Assembly: GCA_030431875.1 (NCBI GenBank)
Contig: JAUIIG010000004.1
Location: forward strand, 1-64,000
DNA: 64,000 nt
Direction: 5' to 3'
Source of the DNA: Alphaproteobacteria bacterium
GTDB taxonomy: Bacteria > Pseudomonadota > Alphaproteobacteria > Sphingomonadales > Sphingomonadaceae
Shown here: positions 45,601-54,201 of the stretch, piece by piece
How positions within the stretch are numbered: the first letter of the stretch is position 1
How the letters are laid out: each line of letters starts with the position of its first letter
Made by a program: the position numbers and the translations under genes
Notes under the pieces: model-generated
Database searches by the model: none
What the model saw: the letters and a program-made list of their open reading frames with translations, nothing else
What the model was told of the DNA's origin: nothing

Positions 45601-47832
45601 CTAATCCCTCCGCTCCAGGATCAGTGCATCGACGCCCCGCTTCCGGTCGGGCTTGTCGTCGGGCATCTGTCGCCCCGTGGCCCGTTCAAGGAAGTCGTCG
45701 CTGGCCGCTGGCGGGGCCTCGCGCGAGCTGGAGCCTGAACCGGACTGGGCCGGGCGCTCGGTATTGCGGCGCGGGTCAATATTCTCGCGCACCACGTTCT
45801 CGCCCTCGCCTTCGACGCCGAAGGCTTCGTCGAACCGTTCTTCGGTGCTGCGCGGCTCGACCAGGTTCCCCTGGTCGTCGATGTAGAAATAATAGTCGTC
45901 GTTCTCGCCGTAGTAGAACTCGTCATCCGGCTCGAGCTGCCAGGCCGGCAGCTGCAGGTCGGTGTCGAATTCCTCCACCGGCCGGTCGCGCACGGCATAG
46001 CGCATATAGGCGGCGAAGGCGCGCGCGGGCGCAGTGCCGCCCTGCAGGCCGGGCACGCGGCCATTGTCGTCGCGGCCCATCCAAACGCCGGTCGTGATGC
46101 CGCTGGAGAAACCCACGAAATAGCCGTCGCGGCTGGAATTGGTGGTGCCGGTCTTGCCCGCCACGGGGCGTCCGATCTGCGCCGCGCGCCCGGTGCCCGT
46201 GGCCACCGCCGTCTGCAGCAAGTCGGTGATCCCGGCGGCAACATAGTCGGGAACCAGCGTGTAAGGCCGCGTCTCGCGGTGGCGGTAGATTTCCTCGCCG
46301 TCTGCCGTGGTGACCCGAATGATGCCGTAAGGCTCCACCGACTGCCCGCGCGCCGACACCGCAGCATAGGCGCGGGTCATGTCGATCAGCCGCACCTCGC
46401 TGCTGCCCAGCACCATGGCCGGATAGGTAGAGATCGGCGAGGTAATGCCGAACCGCCGCGCCATCGACGCGACGTTGGAGAAGCCCACCTCGTTACCCAG
46501 CTGTGCCGCGACCGAGTTCTTGGAATAGGCAAAGGCCGTGCGCACGTCGATTTCGCCGGCGTAGTTGCCGCCCGAATTGCGCGGCGACCAGCCGTCGATC
46601 GTCACCGGCACGTCCTGCACGTGGTCATCGGGCCGGTAGCCCGCTTCGAGTGCGGCAAGGTAGACGAACAGCTTCCACGACGATCCCGGCTGGCGCATGG
46701 CATCGGTGGCGCGGTTGTAGTTGGAGGTGACGTAGTCCGTCCCGCCGACCATGGCGAGGATCGCCCCATCGCGGTCAAGGCTGACCAGCGCGCCCTGCGC
46801 GCCATCGGGGGCATTGGTCTGGATTGCCGTCGTCGCGGCGGCCTGCATGCCCACGTCGAGCGTGGTCCAGACCTCGATCGGTTCGAAATTGTCATCCGGC
46901 AGCAGCAGGTCGAGCTGCGGCAGCGCCCAGTCGGTAAAGTAGCGCATCGAATTCTGCCCGACATCCTCGCGCAGGTTCACCGTGTCGAGGTTCACTTCGC
47001 GCGCCTCAGCCGGATCGAGATCGCCGTAGTTGACCATCTGCTGCACCACCACGTTGGCGCGGTCGATCGCGCGCTGCGGATCGGCGGTGGGGGAATAGCG
47101 GCTGGGCGCCTTGACCATCCCGGCGATGATGGCCGCTTCCTCCAGCGTCAGTTCGCGAGCGGAATGGCTGAAGAACCGGCGACTGGCGGAATCGATGCCA
47201 TAGGCCCCGCCGCCGAAATAGACACGGTTGAGGTAAAGCTCGAGGATCTGCTCCTTGGAGAAGCGCCATTCCAGCGCCATGGCCAGAACCGCCTCGCGGA
47301 TCTTGCGATCCAGCGAGCGGTTGGAATTGAGGAAGACGTTGCGCGCCAGCTGCTGGGTAATGGTGGAGGTGGCGCTGACCTGCCGGTCTTCGGCCACGGC
47401 ATTGTAGACCGCGCGGGCCAGGCCCATCGGATCGACGCCGAAGTGCGAATAGAAGCGGTGGTCTTCCACCGAGACCATGGCGTGCTTCATCACGTCGGGG
47501 ATTTCGTCCGCCGTCAGCCACTGGCCGTAGCTTGGCCCCATTTCAACGATTTGCGACCCGTCGCGCGCACGCACGACGATGGTCTGCCCGTGCTGGCTCT
47601 CGCGCAGCGCGGCGTAGCTGGGCAGGTTGCGGGAAGCGAAATAGACCGCGGTGGTCAGGGCAATCACGCCGAGCAGGGCCGCAAAGGTGCCGATCAGGAA
47701 GAGGCGCTTGGTCCACTTCCACAGGCGCGACTTCCAGCCGCCCGCGCGTGCCTCGCGCTGACGCGCCTCCGAAGCCGCCTTTTGCGACCGGTACCCTCGC
47801 TTGTTGGAGCTCGTGCCCCGACGCCTGGCCAT
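45601..47832 (-). CDS. Class A penicillin-binding protein (PBP1A type)
   Basis: 743 residues from the ATG at 47832, with AGGATAAG upstream; a TTG ten codons earlier is an alternative. A basic cytoplasmic tail and one membrane helix (LFLIGTFAALLGVIALTTAVYFA) lead to the GT51 glycosyltransferase domain: MVSVEDHRFYSHFGVDP, STITQQLARNVFL, RKIREAVLAMALE and YLNRVYFGGGAYG. The transpeptidase has SSWK in PGSSWKLF, SKN in AYSKNSVAAQL and KTGT in GKTGTTNSSRDG. It polymerises and cross-links peptidoglycan. The acidic Arg/Ser-rich C-terminal tail is lineage-specific. Confidence 0.93.
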   Translation of the reverse strand: MARRRGTSSNKRGYRSQKAASEARQREARAGGWKSRLWKWTKRLFLIGTFAALLGVIALTTAVYFASRNLPSYAALRESQHGQTIVVRARDGSQIVEMGPSYGQWLTADEIPDVMKHAMVSVEDHRFYSHFGVDPMGLARAVYNAVAEDRQVSATSTITQQLARNVFLNSNRSLDRKIREAVLAMALEWRFSKEQILELYLNRVYFGGGAYGIDSASRRFFSHSARELTLEEAAIIAGMVKAPSRYSPTADPQRAIDRANVVVQQMVNYGDLDPAEAREVNLDTVNLREDVGQNSMRYFTDWALPQLDLLLPDDNFEPIEVWTTLDVGMQAAATTAIQTNAPDGAQGALVSLDRDGAILAMVGGTDYVTSNYNRATDAMRQPGSSWKLFVYLAALEAGYRPDDHVQDVPVTIDGWSPRNSGGNYAGEIDVRTAFAYSKNSVAAQLGNEVGFSNVASMARRFGITSPISTYPAMVLGSSEVRLIDMTRAYAAVSARGQSVEPYGIIRVTTADGEEIYRHRETRPYTLVPDYVAAGITDLLQTAVATGTGRAAQIGRPVAGKTGTTNSSRDGYFVGFSSGITTGVWMGRDDNGRVPGLQGGTAPARAFAAYMRYAVRDRPVEEFDTDLQLPAWQLEPDDEFYYGENDDYYFYIDDQGNLVEPRSTEERFDEAFGVEGEGENVVRENIDPRRNTERPAQSGSGSSSREAPPAASDDFLERATGRQMPDDKPDRKRGVDALILERRD

Positions 47833-47936
47833 AAGCCGTCTTATCCTGTCAGCAGGCGCCAAGCGCCCGGCAATGTCCCGTTTTGCGGGATGTCATGCAT
47901 AGGGCAATGCTAATCCAGCGTGAACGGCTTACGCGT

Positions 47937-48347
47937 TCAATCGCCTTGGTTTTCCTCCGGTTCGAACTCCAGAGCGGCGGAATTGATGCAATATCGCAGG
48001 CCTTCGGGGCCCGGACCGTCCGGGAAAACGTGGCCAAGGTGGCCTTCGCAATTGGCACAGACGACCTCGGTGCGCACCATGCCGTGCGACATGTCCTGGT
48101 TCACTTCGACCGCTTCAGCCGCCGCCGGGGAGGTAAAGCTGGGCCAGCCCGAGCCGCTGTCGTACTTCGCATCGCTCATGAACAGCGGCTGCCCGCACCC
48201 GGCGCACTTGTATTCGCCTGCGGCCTTGTTCTTCTCGTACTTGCCGGTGAAGGCCCGCTCGGTCCCCGCCTCGCGCAGGATACGATACTGCTCGGGCGTC
48301 AGCTTCTCGCGCCATTCGGCTTCGGTGAGGGTGATCTTCGAGGTCAT
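47937..48347 (-). CDS. msrB: Peptide-methionine (R)-S-oxide reductase
   Basis: 136 residues from the ATG at 48347 with AAGGA upstream; a longer frame runs upstream through a repeat and is rejected. The zinc-binding CAGC and CANC pairs, [14 protein letters not shown] and the catalytic Cys in [11 protein letters not shown] are present. It reduces the R-epimer of methionine sulfoxide, complementing MsrA. No signal peptide, so cytoplasmic. A repeat element lies immediately upstream of its ribosome site, between it and the GST gene. Confidence 0.95.
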   Translation of the reverse strand: MTSKITLTEAEWREKLTPEQYRILREAGTERAFTGKYEKNKAAGEYKCAGCGQPLFMSDAKYDSGSGWPSFTSPAAAEAVEVNQDMSHGMVRTEVVCANCEGHLGHVFPDGPGPEGLRYCINSAALEFEPEENQGD

Positions 48348-48363
48348 GAGGGAGTTCCTTGTT

Positions 48364-48613
48364 TTACGCACCCGCCTCCGCGGGTGCATCCTCGGTGCTG
48401 TTCGCTCCGCCCTTCGGGCTGCGCGGCACCTGTGGTCGCGCAGTCGCGCTCGGTCGGTCGCTCGTCGCGCCCGAGGCCAGCGCAAACATTTCCTGAAGCG
48501 CAATATCGGATCGCCGCAGGCGAACCGCAAGGCCGACCGGCCGTCCGCAACGGGCGCGCAGCGAAGCGAAGCGCATCTTGCGAGGACGAAGGCGCGGAGG
48601 CGCCTTCGCAAAC
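48364..48613 (-). repeat. Composite hairpin-ended intergenic repeat, copy C
   Basis: This occupies nearly all of the 269 bases between msrB and the GST-fold gene. The left hairpin is at 48368-48387 (GCACCCGC/GCGGGTGC, loop CTCC) followed by ATCCTCGG. The right hairpin is at 48587-48608 (CGAAGGCGC/GCGCCTTCG, loop GGAG) preceded by CGAGGA. Read on the minus strand it has the same order of parts as copy B on the plus strand, so it is an inverted copy of the same composite. Flanks CTTGTTTT and AAACAAG extend the terminal inverted repeat. Confidence 0.8.
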
Positions 48614-48616
48614 AAG

Positions 48617-49288
48617 TCACGCATTCACGTCCGCGTAGTGGCGTGGCGGGGGCAGGCCTTCCATCTTCTGCGTCAACAGCGGGGCAAAGCTGGGGCGGCT
48701 CTTCATCACGCGGTACCAGTTGCGGGCGCTGGAATGGTCGGACCATTCGAGGCAGTCGAGGTAATCGATCACCGACAGTTGCGCGGCCGCGGCAAAGTCC
48801 GCCAGGCTCAGCTGCGCCCCGCCCAGCCAGCGGTTATGGTCGACGAGGAAGTCGATGTAATCGAGGTGGTCGTGCAACACCCGCGTCGCCTGCCGCAGCA
48901 CGCGGCTGTCGGGCGACTGGCGCAGGAACAGGCGCTTCTTCATCTTTTCGTGCAGCAGCGGCGCGGTGACATCGTAGTAAAGCGCATCGTCGAACAGGGC
49001 GACCAGCCGGCGGATTTCCGCTCGCGCCTGCGCCGAACCGGGCAGCAGCGGGCTCTTGCTTTCGACCTCTTCGAAATACTCGCAGATCGCCTGGCTGTCA
49101 GCCAGCGTCAGGCGGCGTTCCTCGTGGTAGAGGACCGGCGTCTTGCCTGCCGGGTTGCGACGGTGGAAGTCGTCGTCGTCTTCCCACGGATAGGCCAGCC
49201 GGAGCGCAAAGGGCACCTTCTTCTCGCTCAAGGCGAGCTGCACCTTGCGGCTGAACGGACAGAGCGGGAAATGGTAAAGCTGCCACAT
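48617..49288 (-). CDS. GST-fold protein, possibly FzlA-like
   Basis: 223 residues. An N-terminal thioredoxin-like domain has [34 protein letters not shown] and [12 protein letters not shown]. An all-helical C-terminal domain has [21 protein letters not shown]. The CPFS motif could serve a Cys- or Ser-type GST. The N-terminal sequence also resembles what I recall of FzlA, the FtsZ-binding GST-like division factor of alphaproteobacteria, which lacks classical GST activity. I cannot decide between them from sequence alone. Confidence 0.82.
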   Translation of the reverse strand: MWQLYHFPLCPFSRKVQLALSEKKVPFALRLAYPWEDDDDFHRRNPAGKTPVLYHEERRLTLADSQAICEYFEEVESKSPLLPGSAQARAEIRRLVALFDDALYYDVTAPLLHEKMKKRLFLRQSPDSRVLRQATRVLHDHLDYIDFLVDHNRWLGGAQLSLADFAAAAQLSVIDYLDCLEWSDHSSARNWYRVMKSRPSFAPLLTQKMEGLPPPRHYADVNA

Positions 49289-49362
49289 GTTTATGCGCTG
49301 CCTAATGCCGCATGGACCGCGCGCGGTCCAGCGGCCAAGTGCCAGTTATGCGACGCTCTGCG

Positions 49363-49716
49363 CTATTCTTCGGGAAGCAGGCCAAGGCAGACCGGCACGA
49401 CCTGGTCCAGCGTGTCGTTGTCGATCATGTCCTGCGCCTCGGCAGACAGGGCGGCCTGGATCTGCTCCCGGTCCAGCCCTGCCTCGTCCATGACCCGCGC
49501 GCTCGCCTGCACGAAGAACTCGCGCCCGCGCTCGCCCAGGGCGGGATAGCGCATAGCCTCGGCATTGCCGTTGTCCTGCCCGTAGGCAACCAGCGCGAAA
49601 GCGGCAGAGCAGCGCACGAGCATGCGATGCTCCACCCCCAGCTGCGGCGGGGCAGACTGGGCCATGGCGAACGTGGGCGTTGCAGCAAGGGCGATGGCGA
49701 GAAGGGCGCGGATCAT
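49363..49716 (-). CDS. Small secreted protein of unknown function
   Basis: 117 residues from the ATG at 49716 (TAAGGCAGG upstream). MIRALLAIALAATPTFAMAQ is a signal peptide with an AMA/Q cleavage site. The mature part is helical with two cysteines (LVRCSAAF and VPVCLGLLPEE) that could form a disulfide. No family recognised. It ends 74 bases before the start side of the GST-fold gene and follows the NTF2-like gene by 10 bases on the same strand. Confidence 0.68.
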   Translation of the reverse strand: MIRALLAIALAATPTFAMAQSAPPQLGVEHRMLVRCSAAFALVAYGQDNGNAEAMRYPALGERGREFFVQASARVMDEAGLDREQIQAALSAEAQDMIDNDTLDQVVPVCLGLLPEE

Positions 49717-49726
49717 GCGGCCTGCC

Positions 49727-50284
49727 TTAGATCGGCGAAAATGAACGCGAGCCTTCTGCTGCGCGGTCAAGCTCGCGCACCGGGTTTTCCGGGCGGCTGG
49801 CGCGGCCATGCAGGAACTCGTTGCGGATGTTGCGGTACTTGAACTTCCACTCGCCATCGACGCGGACCAGCTCGTCCTCGTAGGTGCCGAAACTACCCAT
49901 CGTCGGCGAAAGGCGCATGCCGTCGGGACTGCCGTGCGAAGGAACCTTGGGGCCGTCGTTGGCCGATTCGAACCAGAACCCGGTGTGCCAGGCCTTGTCG
50001 CCTTCGACGCGGATTACCGAGTGGCACAGGATGTGGCGCAGGATCGCGGGATTGCCGTCGATGTCCTTGAAGATAGTGCCGACCCGTTCCTTGAACTCCT
50101 TGGCTTCGGCCCGGATATTCTCGCGCCCCTTGGTCTGCCCGCCGGCATAGTCGAGCGTGCCGTCCTCGGCGAAGGTCTCGGCGTACATGTCGAAATCGTT
50201 CCAATCCATCGCCAGCAGGTAGCGCGCCATCAGGTCTTCGATCTCGGCGCGGTCCTGGGCGTAGGTGGCAGGGTACTTGGGCAT
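49727..50284 (-). CDS. SnoaL/NTF2-like protein of the aromatic cluster (1)
   Basis: 185 residues from the ATG at 50284, with GAGAGG upstream; the long upstream frame is antisense to the MFS gene. RAEIEDLMARYLLAMDWNDFDMYAETFAEDGTLDYAGG is the classic SnoaL_4-type start, followed by GRENIRAEAKEF and HILCHSVIRVEGDKAWHTGFWF. It ends with VDGEWKFKYRNIRNEFL. Proteins of this fold in aromatic or steroid gene clusters act as isomerases, cyclases or dehydratases. It is divergent from the transporter gene and probably shares its control region. Confidence 0.8.
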   Translation of the reverse strand: MPKYPATYAQDRAEIEDLMARYLLAMDWNDFDMYAETFAEDGTLDYAGGQTKGRENIRAEAKEFKERVGTIFKDIDGNPAILRHILCHSVIRVEGDKAWHTGFWFESANDGPKVPSHGSPDGMRLSPTMGSFGTYEDELVRVDGEWKFKYRNIRNEFLHGRASRPENPVRELDRAAEGSRSFSPI

Positions 50285-50313
50285 GGGGCGAATCCTCTCC
50301 GTCTTGATAATAG

Positions 50314-50342
50314 TTGACTTTGTTTGACCTGCGTCATGGTAT
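50314..50342 (+). promoter_or_regulatory. Candidate promoter of the aromatic cluster
   Basis: TTGACT at 50314-50319 and TGGTAT at 50337-50342 are separated by 17 bases and lie about 58 bases before the MFS start. A second TTGAC follows ten bases after the first, so the region also holds a short direct repeat (TTGACTTTGTTTGAC) that could bind a regulator. The opposite strand serves the SnoaL-like gene. Confidence 0.4.
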
Positions 50343-50399
50343 CCCCGGCGTTGCCTGACAAGGATTGCTGCAACAGTCCAAGCAGGTTGGGAGAGATTT

Positions 50400-51812
50400 A
50401 TGGCAGGACCCCTGGTGGCCGATGTGCCCGCTTCCGCCCCGGAAACGGGTGAGGCACCGGCGGCAGAACGGCAATGGCCGAGCGAGGCAGCGGGCTGGTA
50501 CGCGCTGTTTGTCATCGTCCTGACCATGTTCCTGACCTTCTTCGACCAGACGGTGTTCGCCATGCTGGCGGAAAAGATGCGCGCCAGCTTCAACCTGAGC
50601 GATTCCGCGCTGGGCTTCCTGCTCGGCCCGGCCAGCGTGATCGCCTTCGTCTTCGTCGGCATCCCGCTGTCGCGCCTCGTCGACATCTTCCCGCGCAAGA
50701 AGGTGCTGGCGGCAGGTATCGCCGTGCTTGGCGCGATCACCGCGCTGGGTGGCCTCGCGCAGAACTTTGCCCAACTGGTGGGCACCCGGCTGTTCGTCGG
50801 CGCGGGCGGGTCTGCGCACGGGCCGGGCTCCTACTCGCTGCTGGCCGACGCCTTTCGCCCGGTCCGCATCCCGATCGTCTTCGCGCTGGTGCAGTTCGGT
50901 TTCGTGCTCGGCCAGTCGGGCGGCACCTGGGGCGGCGGCCAGCTGATCGCCTGGACCGAGCAATTCCCCGACCGGATCGCGTTCCTCGGCCTGTCGATCT
51001 TCAACTGGCAGCTGGTACTCATTATCATCGGCCTGCCCGGGCTGCTGGCGGCGATCCTGTTCCTGCTGGTGCGCGAACCGCCGCGGCGTTCGCCGCCCGA
51101 GTCCGCGCGGCTGGTGCCACCCGATGCGCCCGTGAGCCGCAAGGTGCTCGCCTTCACCGGCTTCGACGCCATCCGCGCGATCAACCTGCGCGGCGCGACC
51201 TACTGGCCGCTGTTCGCCGCACTGGCGCTGTCCGCCATCGAGAGCCAGGGCCTGCCAGCTTGGCGGGTGCCCTTCATCAGCCGCACCTATGGCTGGACCG
51301 AGGCCGATATCGGCAACCTTCTCGGCCCGCTGTTGTTCGTCGCCTCGATCACCGGCATCATCGTTGGCGGCATTTTCGTCAGCTGGATGAACCGCAAGTA
51401 CAAGGACGGCAATATCCGCGCCTGTGCGATCGTCTTCACCTGCACCACCACCTTCGCCATCCTGACCCCGCTGATGCCCTATGCCGAACTGGCGCTGGGC
51501 TGCATGGCGGCCACGGCCATGTTCGGGCTCGCAGGCGCACCAGCGCAGAATGCCGCCATCCAGCGCATCGCGCCCAACGAAATGCGCGGGCAGGTGACGG
51601 CGCTCTACCTGTTCATGTTCACCTTCTTCGGCGCGATGGGCAGCTTCGTGATCGGCTCGGTCAGCGACCTCGTCGTGGGCGATCCGGCCAAGCTGTGGCA
51701 GGCGCTGCTGATTGTCGCCGCCGTGTTCATGCCGATCGCCACCCTGTTCATGTGGCGGGCCATCCGGCCCTACCGTGAAGAGGTCGAAAGGCTCGAAGCA
51801 CTGGGCATTTGA
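50400..51812 (+). CDS. MFS transporter (1) of the aromatic cluster
   Basis: 470 residues with about twelve membrane helices. WYALFVIVLTMFLTFFDQTVFAMLAEKMRASFNLSD is helix 1 and its loop; GIPLSRLVDIFPRKKVL is the conserved loop 2-3 motif. GARLFVGAGGSAHG-like and YSLLADAFR segments in helix 4-5 resemble Spinster-type carriers. A central cytoplasmic loop separates the halves. It begins with TTGGGAGAG just upstream of the ATG, the same leader word seen before two other genes of the cluster. Probable substrate: an aromatic acid or a related organic anion (inference from context). Confidence 0.88.
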   Translation: MAGPLVADVPASAPETGEAPAAERQWPSEAAGWYALFVIVLTMFLTFFDQTVFAMLAEKMRASFNLSDSALGFLLGPASVIAFVFVGIPLSRLVDIFPRKKVLAAGIAVLGAITALGGLAQNFAQLVGTRLFVGAGGSAHGPGSYSLLADAFRPVRIPIVFALVQFGFVLGQSGGTWGGGQLIAWTEQFPDRIAFLGLSIFNWQLVLIIIGLPGLLAAILFLLVREPPRRSPPESARLVPPDAPVSRKVLAFTGFDAIRAINLRGATYWPLFAALALSAIESQGLPAWRVPFISRTYGWTEADIGNLLGPLLFVASITGIIVGGIFVSWMNRKYKDGNIRACAIVFTCTTTFAILTPLMPYAELALGCMAATAMFGLAGAPAQNAAIQRIAPNEMRGQVTALYLFMFTFFGAMGSFVIGSVSDLVVGDPAKLWQALLIVAAVFMPIATLFMWRAIRPYREEVERLEALGI

Positions 51813-51816
51813 TCAA

Positions 51817-51869
51817 TCAACGTTGACTCCGTCCCGCCCCTCTCACATTTGTAAGCACAACATACAAAT
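51817..51869 (+). promoter_or_regulatory. Operator-like palindromes before the second SnoaL-like gene
   Basis: TCAACGTTGA at 51817-51826 is a perfect 10-base palindrome. ATTTGTA (51847-51853) and TACAAAT (51863-51869) form a perfect 7-base inverted repeat with a 9-base centre. The second site ends at the TTGGGAGAG ribosome site of the next gene. In this GC-rich genome the AT-rich symmetry is conspicuous and suggests a regulator binding site or an RNA hairpin in the leader. Confidence 0.5.
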
Positions 51870-51884
51870 TGGGAGAGAATCGGT

Positions 51885-52637
51885 ATGTCGGAACCTGGCC
51901 CTGAAGACAGGATAGCCGCGCTCGAGGCCAAGCTGGCCGAGATGGACAAGCGCCTCACCCAGCGCGAGGACGAGCTCGACGTCAAGAAGCTGCAGTACCT
52001 CTATGGCTACCTGATCGACAAGTGCATGTACGACCAGGTCATCGACCTGTTCAGCGACGATTGCGAAGTGCGCTTTTTCGGCGGCGTGTTCAAAGGCAAG
52101 GCCGGTGTGCGGCGGCTCTATGTCGACCGTTTCCGCAAGCGTTTCACCTACGACAACAACGGTCCGATCGACGGCTTCCTGCTGGATCACCCGCAGCTGC
52201 AGACGATCGTGGACATCGATCCCGACGGCAAGACCGCGCGGCTGCGTGGCCGCAGCACGATGCAGGCTGGCCGCCACAAGGATTACGAAGGCGATGCACC
52301 GCACCTCAAGACGCGCCAGTGGTGGGAAGGCGGTCTCTACGAGAACGTCTACACCAAGGGCGACGACGGCAAGTGGCGAATCAAGCTGCTCAACTATTTC
52401 CCGCACTGGCACGCCGACTTCGACAAGGGCTGGGCCAATACCGAGGCGGAATATGTGCCCTTCCTGTCGACCCTCTACCCGGAAGACCCGGCCGGACCGG
52501 ACGAACTCTACGACGACTTCTGGCTGTGGCCGACGCACAAGCTGCTGCCCTTCCACATGAAGCACCCGATCACGGGTGAGGAAATGACGGCGGATCGCTG
52601 GGAAGGCGATGTGGCGCGCGAGCAGGCGAAGGGCTAA
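51885..52637 (+). CDS. SnoaL/NTF2-like protein of the aromatic cluster (2)
   Basis: 250 residues, longer than usual. A coiled-coil N terminus (DRIAALEAKLAEMDKRLTQREDELDVKKLQ) precedes the SnoaL_4-like domain: YLYGYLIDKCMYDQVIDLFSDDCEVRFFGGVFKGKAGVRRLY, then RLRGRSTMQAG and GKWRIKLLNYFPHWHADF. A His/Trp-rich C-terminal extension follows. Relatives occur beside aromatic decarboxylases in sphingomonads, but I know of no assigned reaction. It starts 72 bases after the first MFS gene and is followed by the aldehyde dehydrogenase. Confidence 0.8.
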   Translation: MSEPGPEDRIAALEAKLAEMDKRLTQREDELDVKKLQYLYGYLIDKCMYDQVIDLFSDDCEVRFFGGVFKGKAGVRRLYVDRFRKRFTYDNNGPIDGFLLDHPQLQTIVDIDPDGKTARLRGRSTMQAGRHKDYEGDAPHLKTRQWWEGGLYENVYTKGDDGKWRIKLLNYFPHWHADFDKGWANTEAEYVPFLSTLYPEDPAGPDELYDDFWLWPTHKLLPFHMKHPITGEEMTADRWEGDVAREQAKG

Positions 52638-52690
52638 GGCCTGTCCGCCAGCCTCGCACCAGCGGGGTCCCAGAACAGCATTTCAGGCAC

Positions 52691-52707
52691 GCGGGACCGC
52701 GTCCCGC
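52691..52707 (+). other. Intercistronic hairpin before the aldehyde dehydrogenase
   Basis: GCGGGAC and GTCCCGC form a perfect 7-base-pair stem with a CGC loop in the 99-base gap between the SnoaL-like and aldehyde dehydrogenase genes. No T-run follows, so it is more likely an RNA processing or stabilising structure than a terminator. Confidence 0.4.
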
Positions 52708-52736
52708 AGCCACCGGTATGACGAGGTAGAAAGCAG

Positions 52737-54167
52737 ATGACCCAGTACCCCAGCCTCCACATGATCATCGACGGCGAGCAGGTTTCCGGCGGTGGCCGCC
52801 GCACCTTCGATGTCGTCAATCCCGTGACCGGGGAAACGCTGGCCGAACTGCCGCTGGCAGACCCGGCTGACCTCGATCGGGCACTGGAAGTGGCGCAGAA
52901 GGGCTTTGCCATCTGGCGCAAGTCCACGCCGCAACAGCGCGCCGCCGTGCTGCAGGGCGCTGCCCGGCTGATTACCGAGCGCGGGGACGACCTCGCCCGC
53001 ATCGCCACCATGGAAGAGGGCAAGCCTATCGCCGAGGCGAAAATGGAACTGATGATGGTGACCGGATGGTTCAACTTCGCCGCTGGCGAAACCAGCCGTC
53101 TCTATGGCCGCGAACTTGTGCGCCCGGTGGGCCAGCGCTCCACCGTGCGGTGGGAGCCGGTCGGCCCCGTCGCCGCTTTCGCTCCGTGGAACTTCCCGCT
53201 CGGCAACCCCGGACGCAAGCTGGGCGCGGCCATCGCGGCGGGCTGCTCGATCATCCTCAAGAGCGCGGAGGAAACCCCGGCGTCAGCGCTGGGCATCCTG
53301 CAGGCGCTACTCGATGCGGGCCTGCCCAAGGAAGTGGCGCAGGCCGTGTTCGGCGTTCCCGATGAAGTCAGCCGCCACCTGCTGGGGTCGCCCATTATCC
53401 GGAAACTGTCGTTCACCGGCTCGACCGTGATCGGCAAGCACCTGGCCAAACTGTGCGCGGACAACATGATCCGCACCACCATGGAGCTGGGCGGCCATGG
53501 CCCGGTGCTGGTGTTCGACGATGTCGATGTTGACCGCGTGCTCGCCACTGCGGCACCGGGCAAGACCCGCAACTGCGGCCAGGTCTGTGTCAGCCCGACG
53601 CGCTTCATTGTGCAGGAAAATGTCTTCGAGCGTTTCCGCGACGGCATGGCCGAACGTCTCGCTGCGACCAAGGTCGGCAACGGCCTTGAAGACGGGGTGC
53701 AGATGGGCCCGATGGCCAATCCGCGCCGCCCCGATGCGATGGAGAAATTCGTCGCCAATGCCCGCGACAAGGGTGCCAGGGTGAATACCGGTGGTGAACG
53801 CATCGGCAACCAGGGCTATTTCTTCCAGCCGACCGTGCTGAGCGAGATTCCGCTGGACGCCGATATCATGAATGAGGAGCCGTTCGGCCCCATCGCGCTG
53901 GTCAATCCCTATGCCGATGAAGAGGCGATGATCGCCGAGGCCAACCGCCTGCCCTATGGCCTGGCCGCCTATGCCTGGACCGACAACGTCCAGCGCCAGC
54001 GCCGCCTGGCAGCCGAGATCGAGGCCGGCATGGTCGGCATCAATAGCCACATGATCGGCGGCGCCGACGCCCCGTTCGGCGGGGTGCAGTGGTCCGGCCA
54101 CGGCAGCGAGGACGGCCCTGAGGGCGTGAAGGCCTGCATGGTCTTGAAGGCGGTCCACGAGGGCTAG
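52737..54167 (+). CDS. NAD(P)-dependent aldehyde dehydrogenase
   Basis: 476 residues. Catalytic Cys284 (NCGQVCVSPTRF) and general-base Glu250 (TMELGGHGPVLVF) are present. APWNFPLGNPGRKLGAAIAAGCSIILK is the cofactor-binding region, GSTVIGKHLA the second glycine motif, and NEEPFGPIALVNPY the C-terminal motif. Overall it resembles the succinate-semialdehyde/vanillin dehydrogenase branch. In this cluster the natural substrate may be the aromatic aldehyde released by the thiamine-diphosphate decarboxylase at 57-58.5 kb (inference). The start has GAGG ten bases upstream. Confidence 0.9.
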   Translation: MTQYPSLHMIIDGEQVSGGGRRTFDVVNPVTGETLAELPLADPADLDRALEVAQKGFAIWRKSTPQQRAAVLQGAARLITERGDDLARIATMEEGKPIAEAKMELMMVTGWFNFAAGETSRLYGRELVRPVGQRSTVRWEPVGPVAAFAPWNFPLGNPGRKLGAAIAAGCSIILKSAEETPASALGILQALLDAGLPKEVAQAVFGVPDEVSRHLLGSPIIRKLSFTGSTVIGKHLAKLCADNMIRTTMELGGHGPVLVFDDVDVDRVLATAAPGKTRNCGQVCVSPTRFIVQENVFERFRDGMAERLAATKVGNGLEDGVQMGPMANPRRPDAMEKFVANARDKGARVNTGGERIGNQGYFFQPTVLSEIPLDADIMNEEPFGPIALVNPYADEEAMIAEANRLPYGLAAYAWTDNVQRQRRLAAEIEAGMVGINSHMIGGADAPFGGVQWSGHGSEDGPEGVKACMVLKAVHEG

Positions 54168-54201
54168 CAATTTCAACGCGCTGATTGGGAGAGCAAAGCG
54201 C

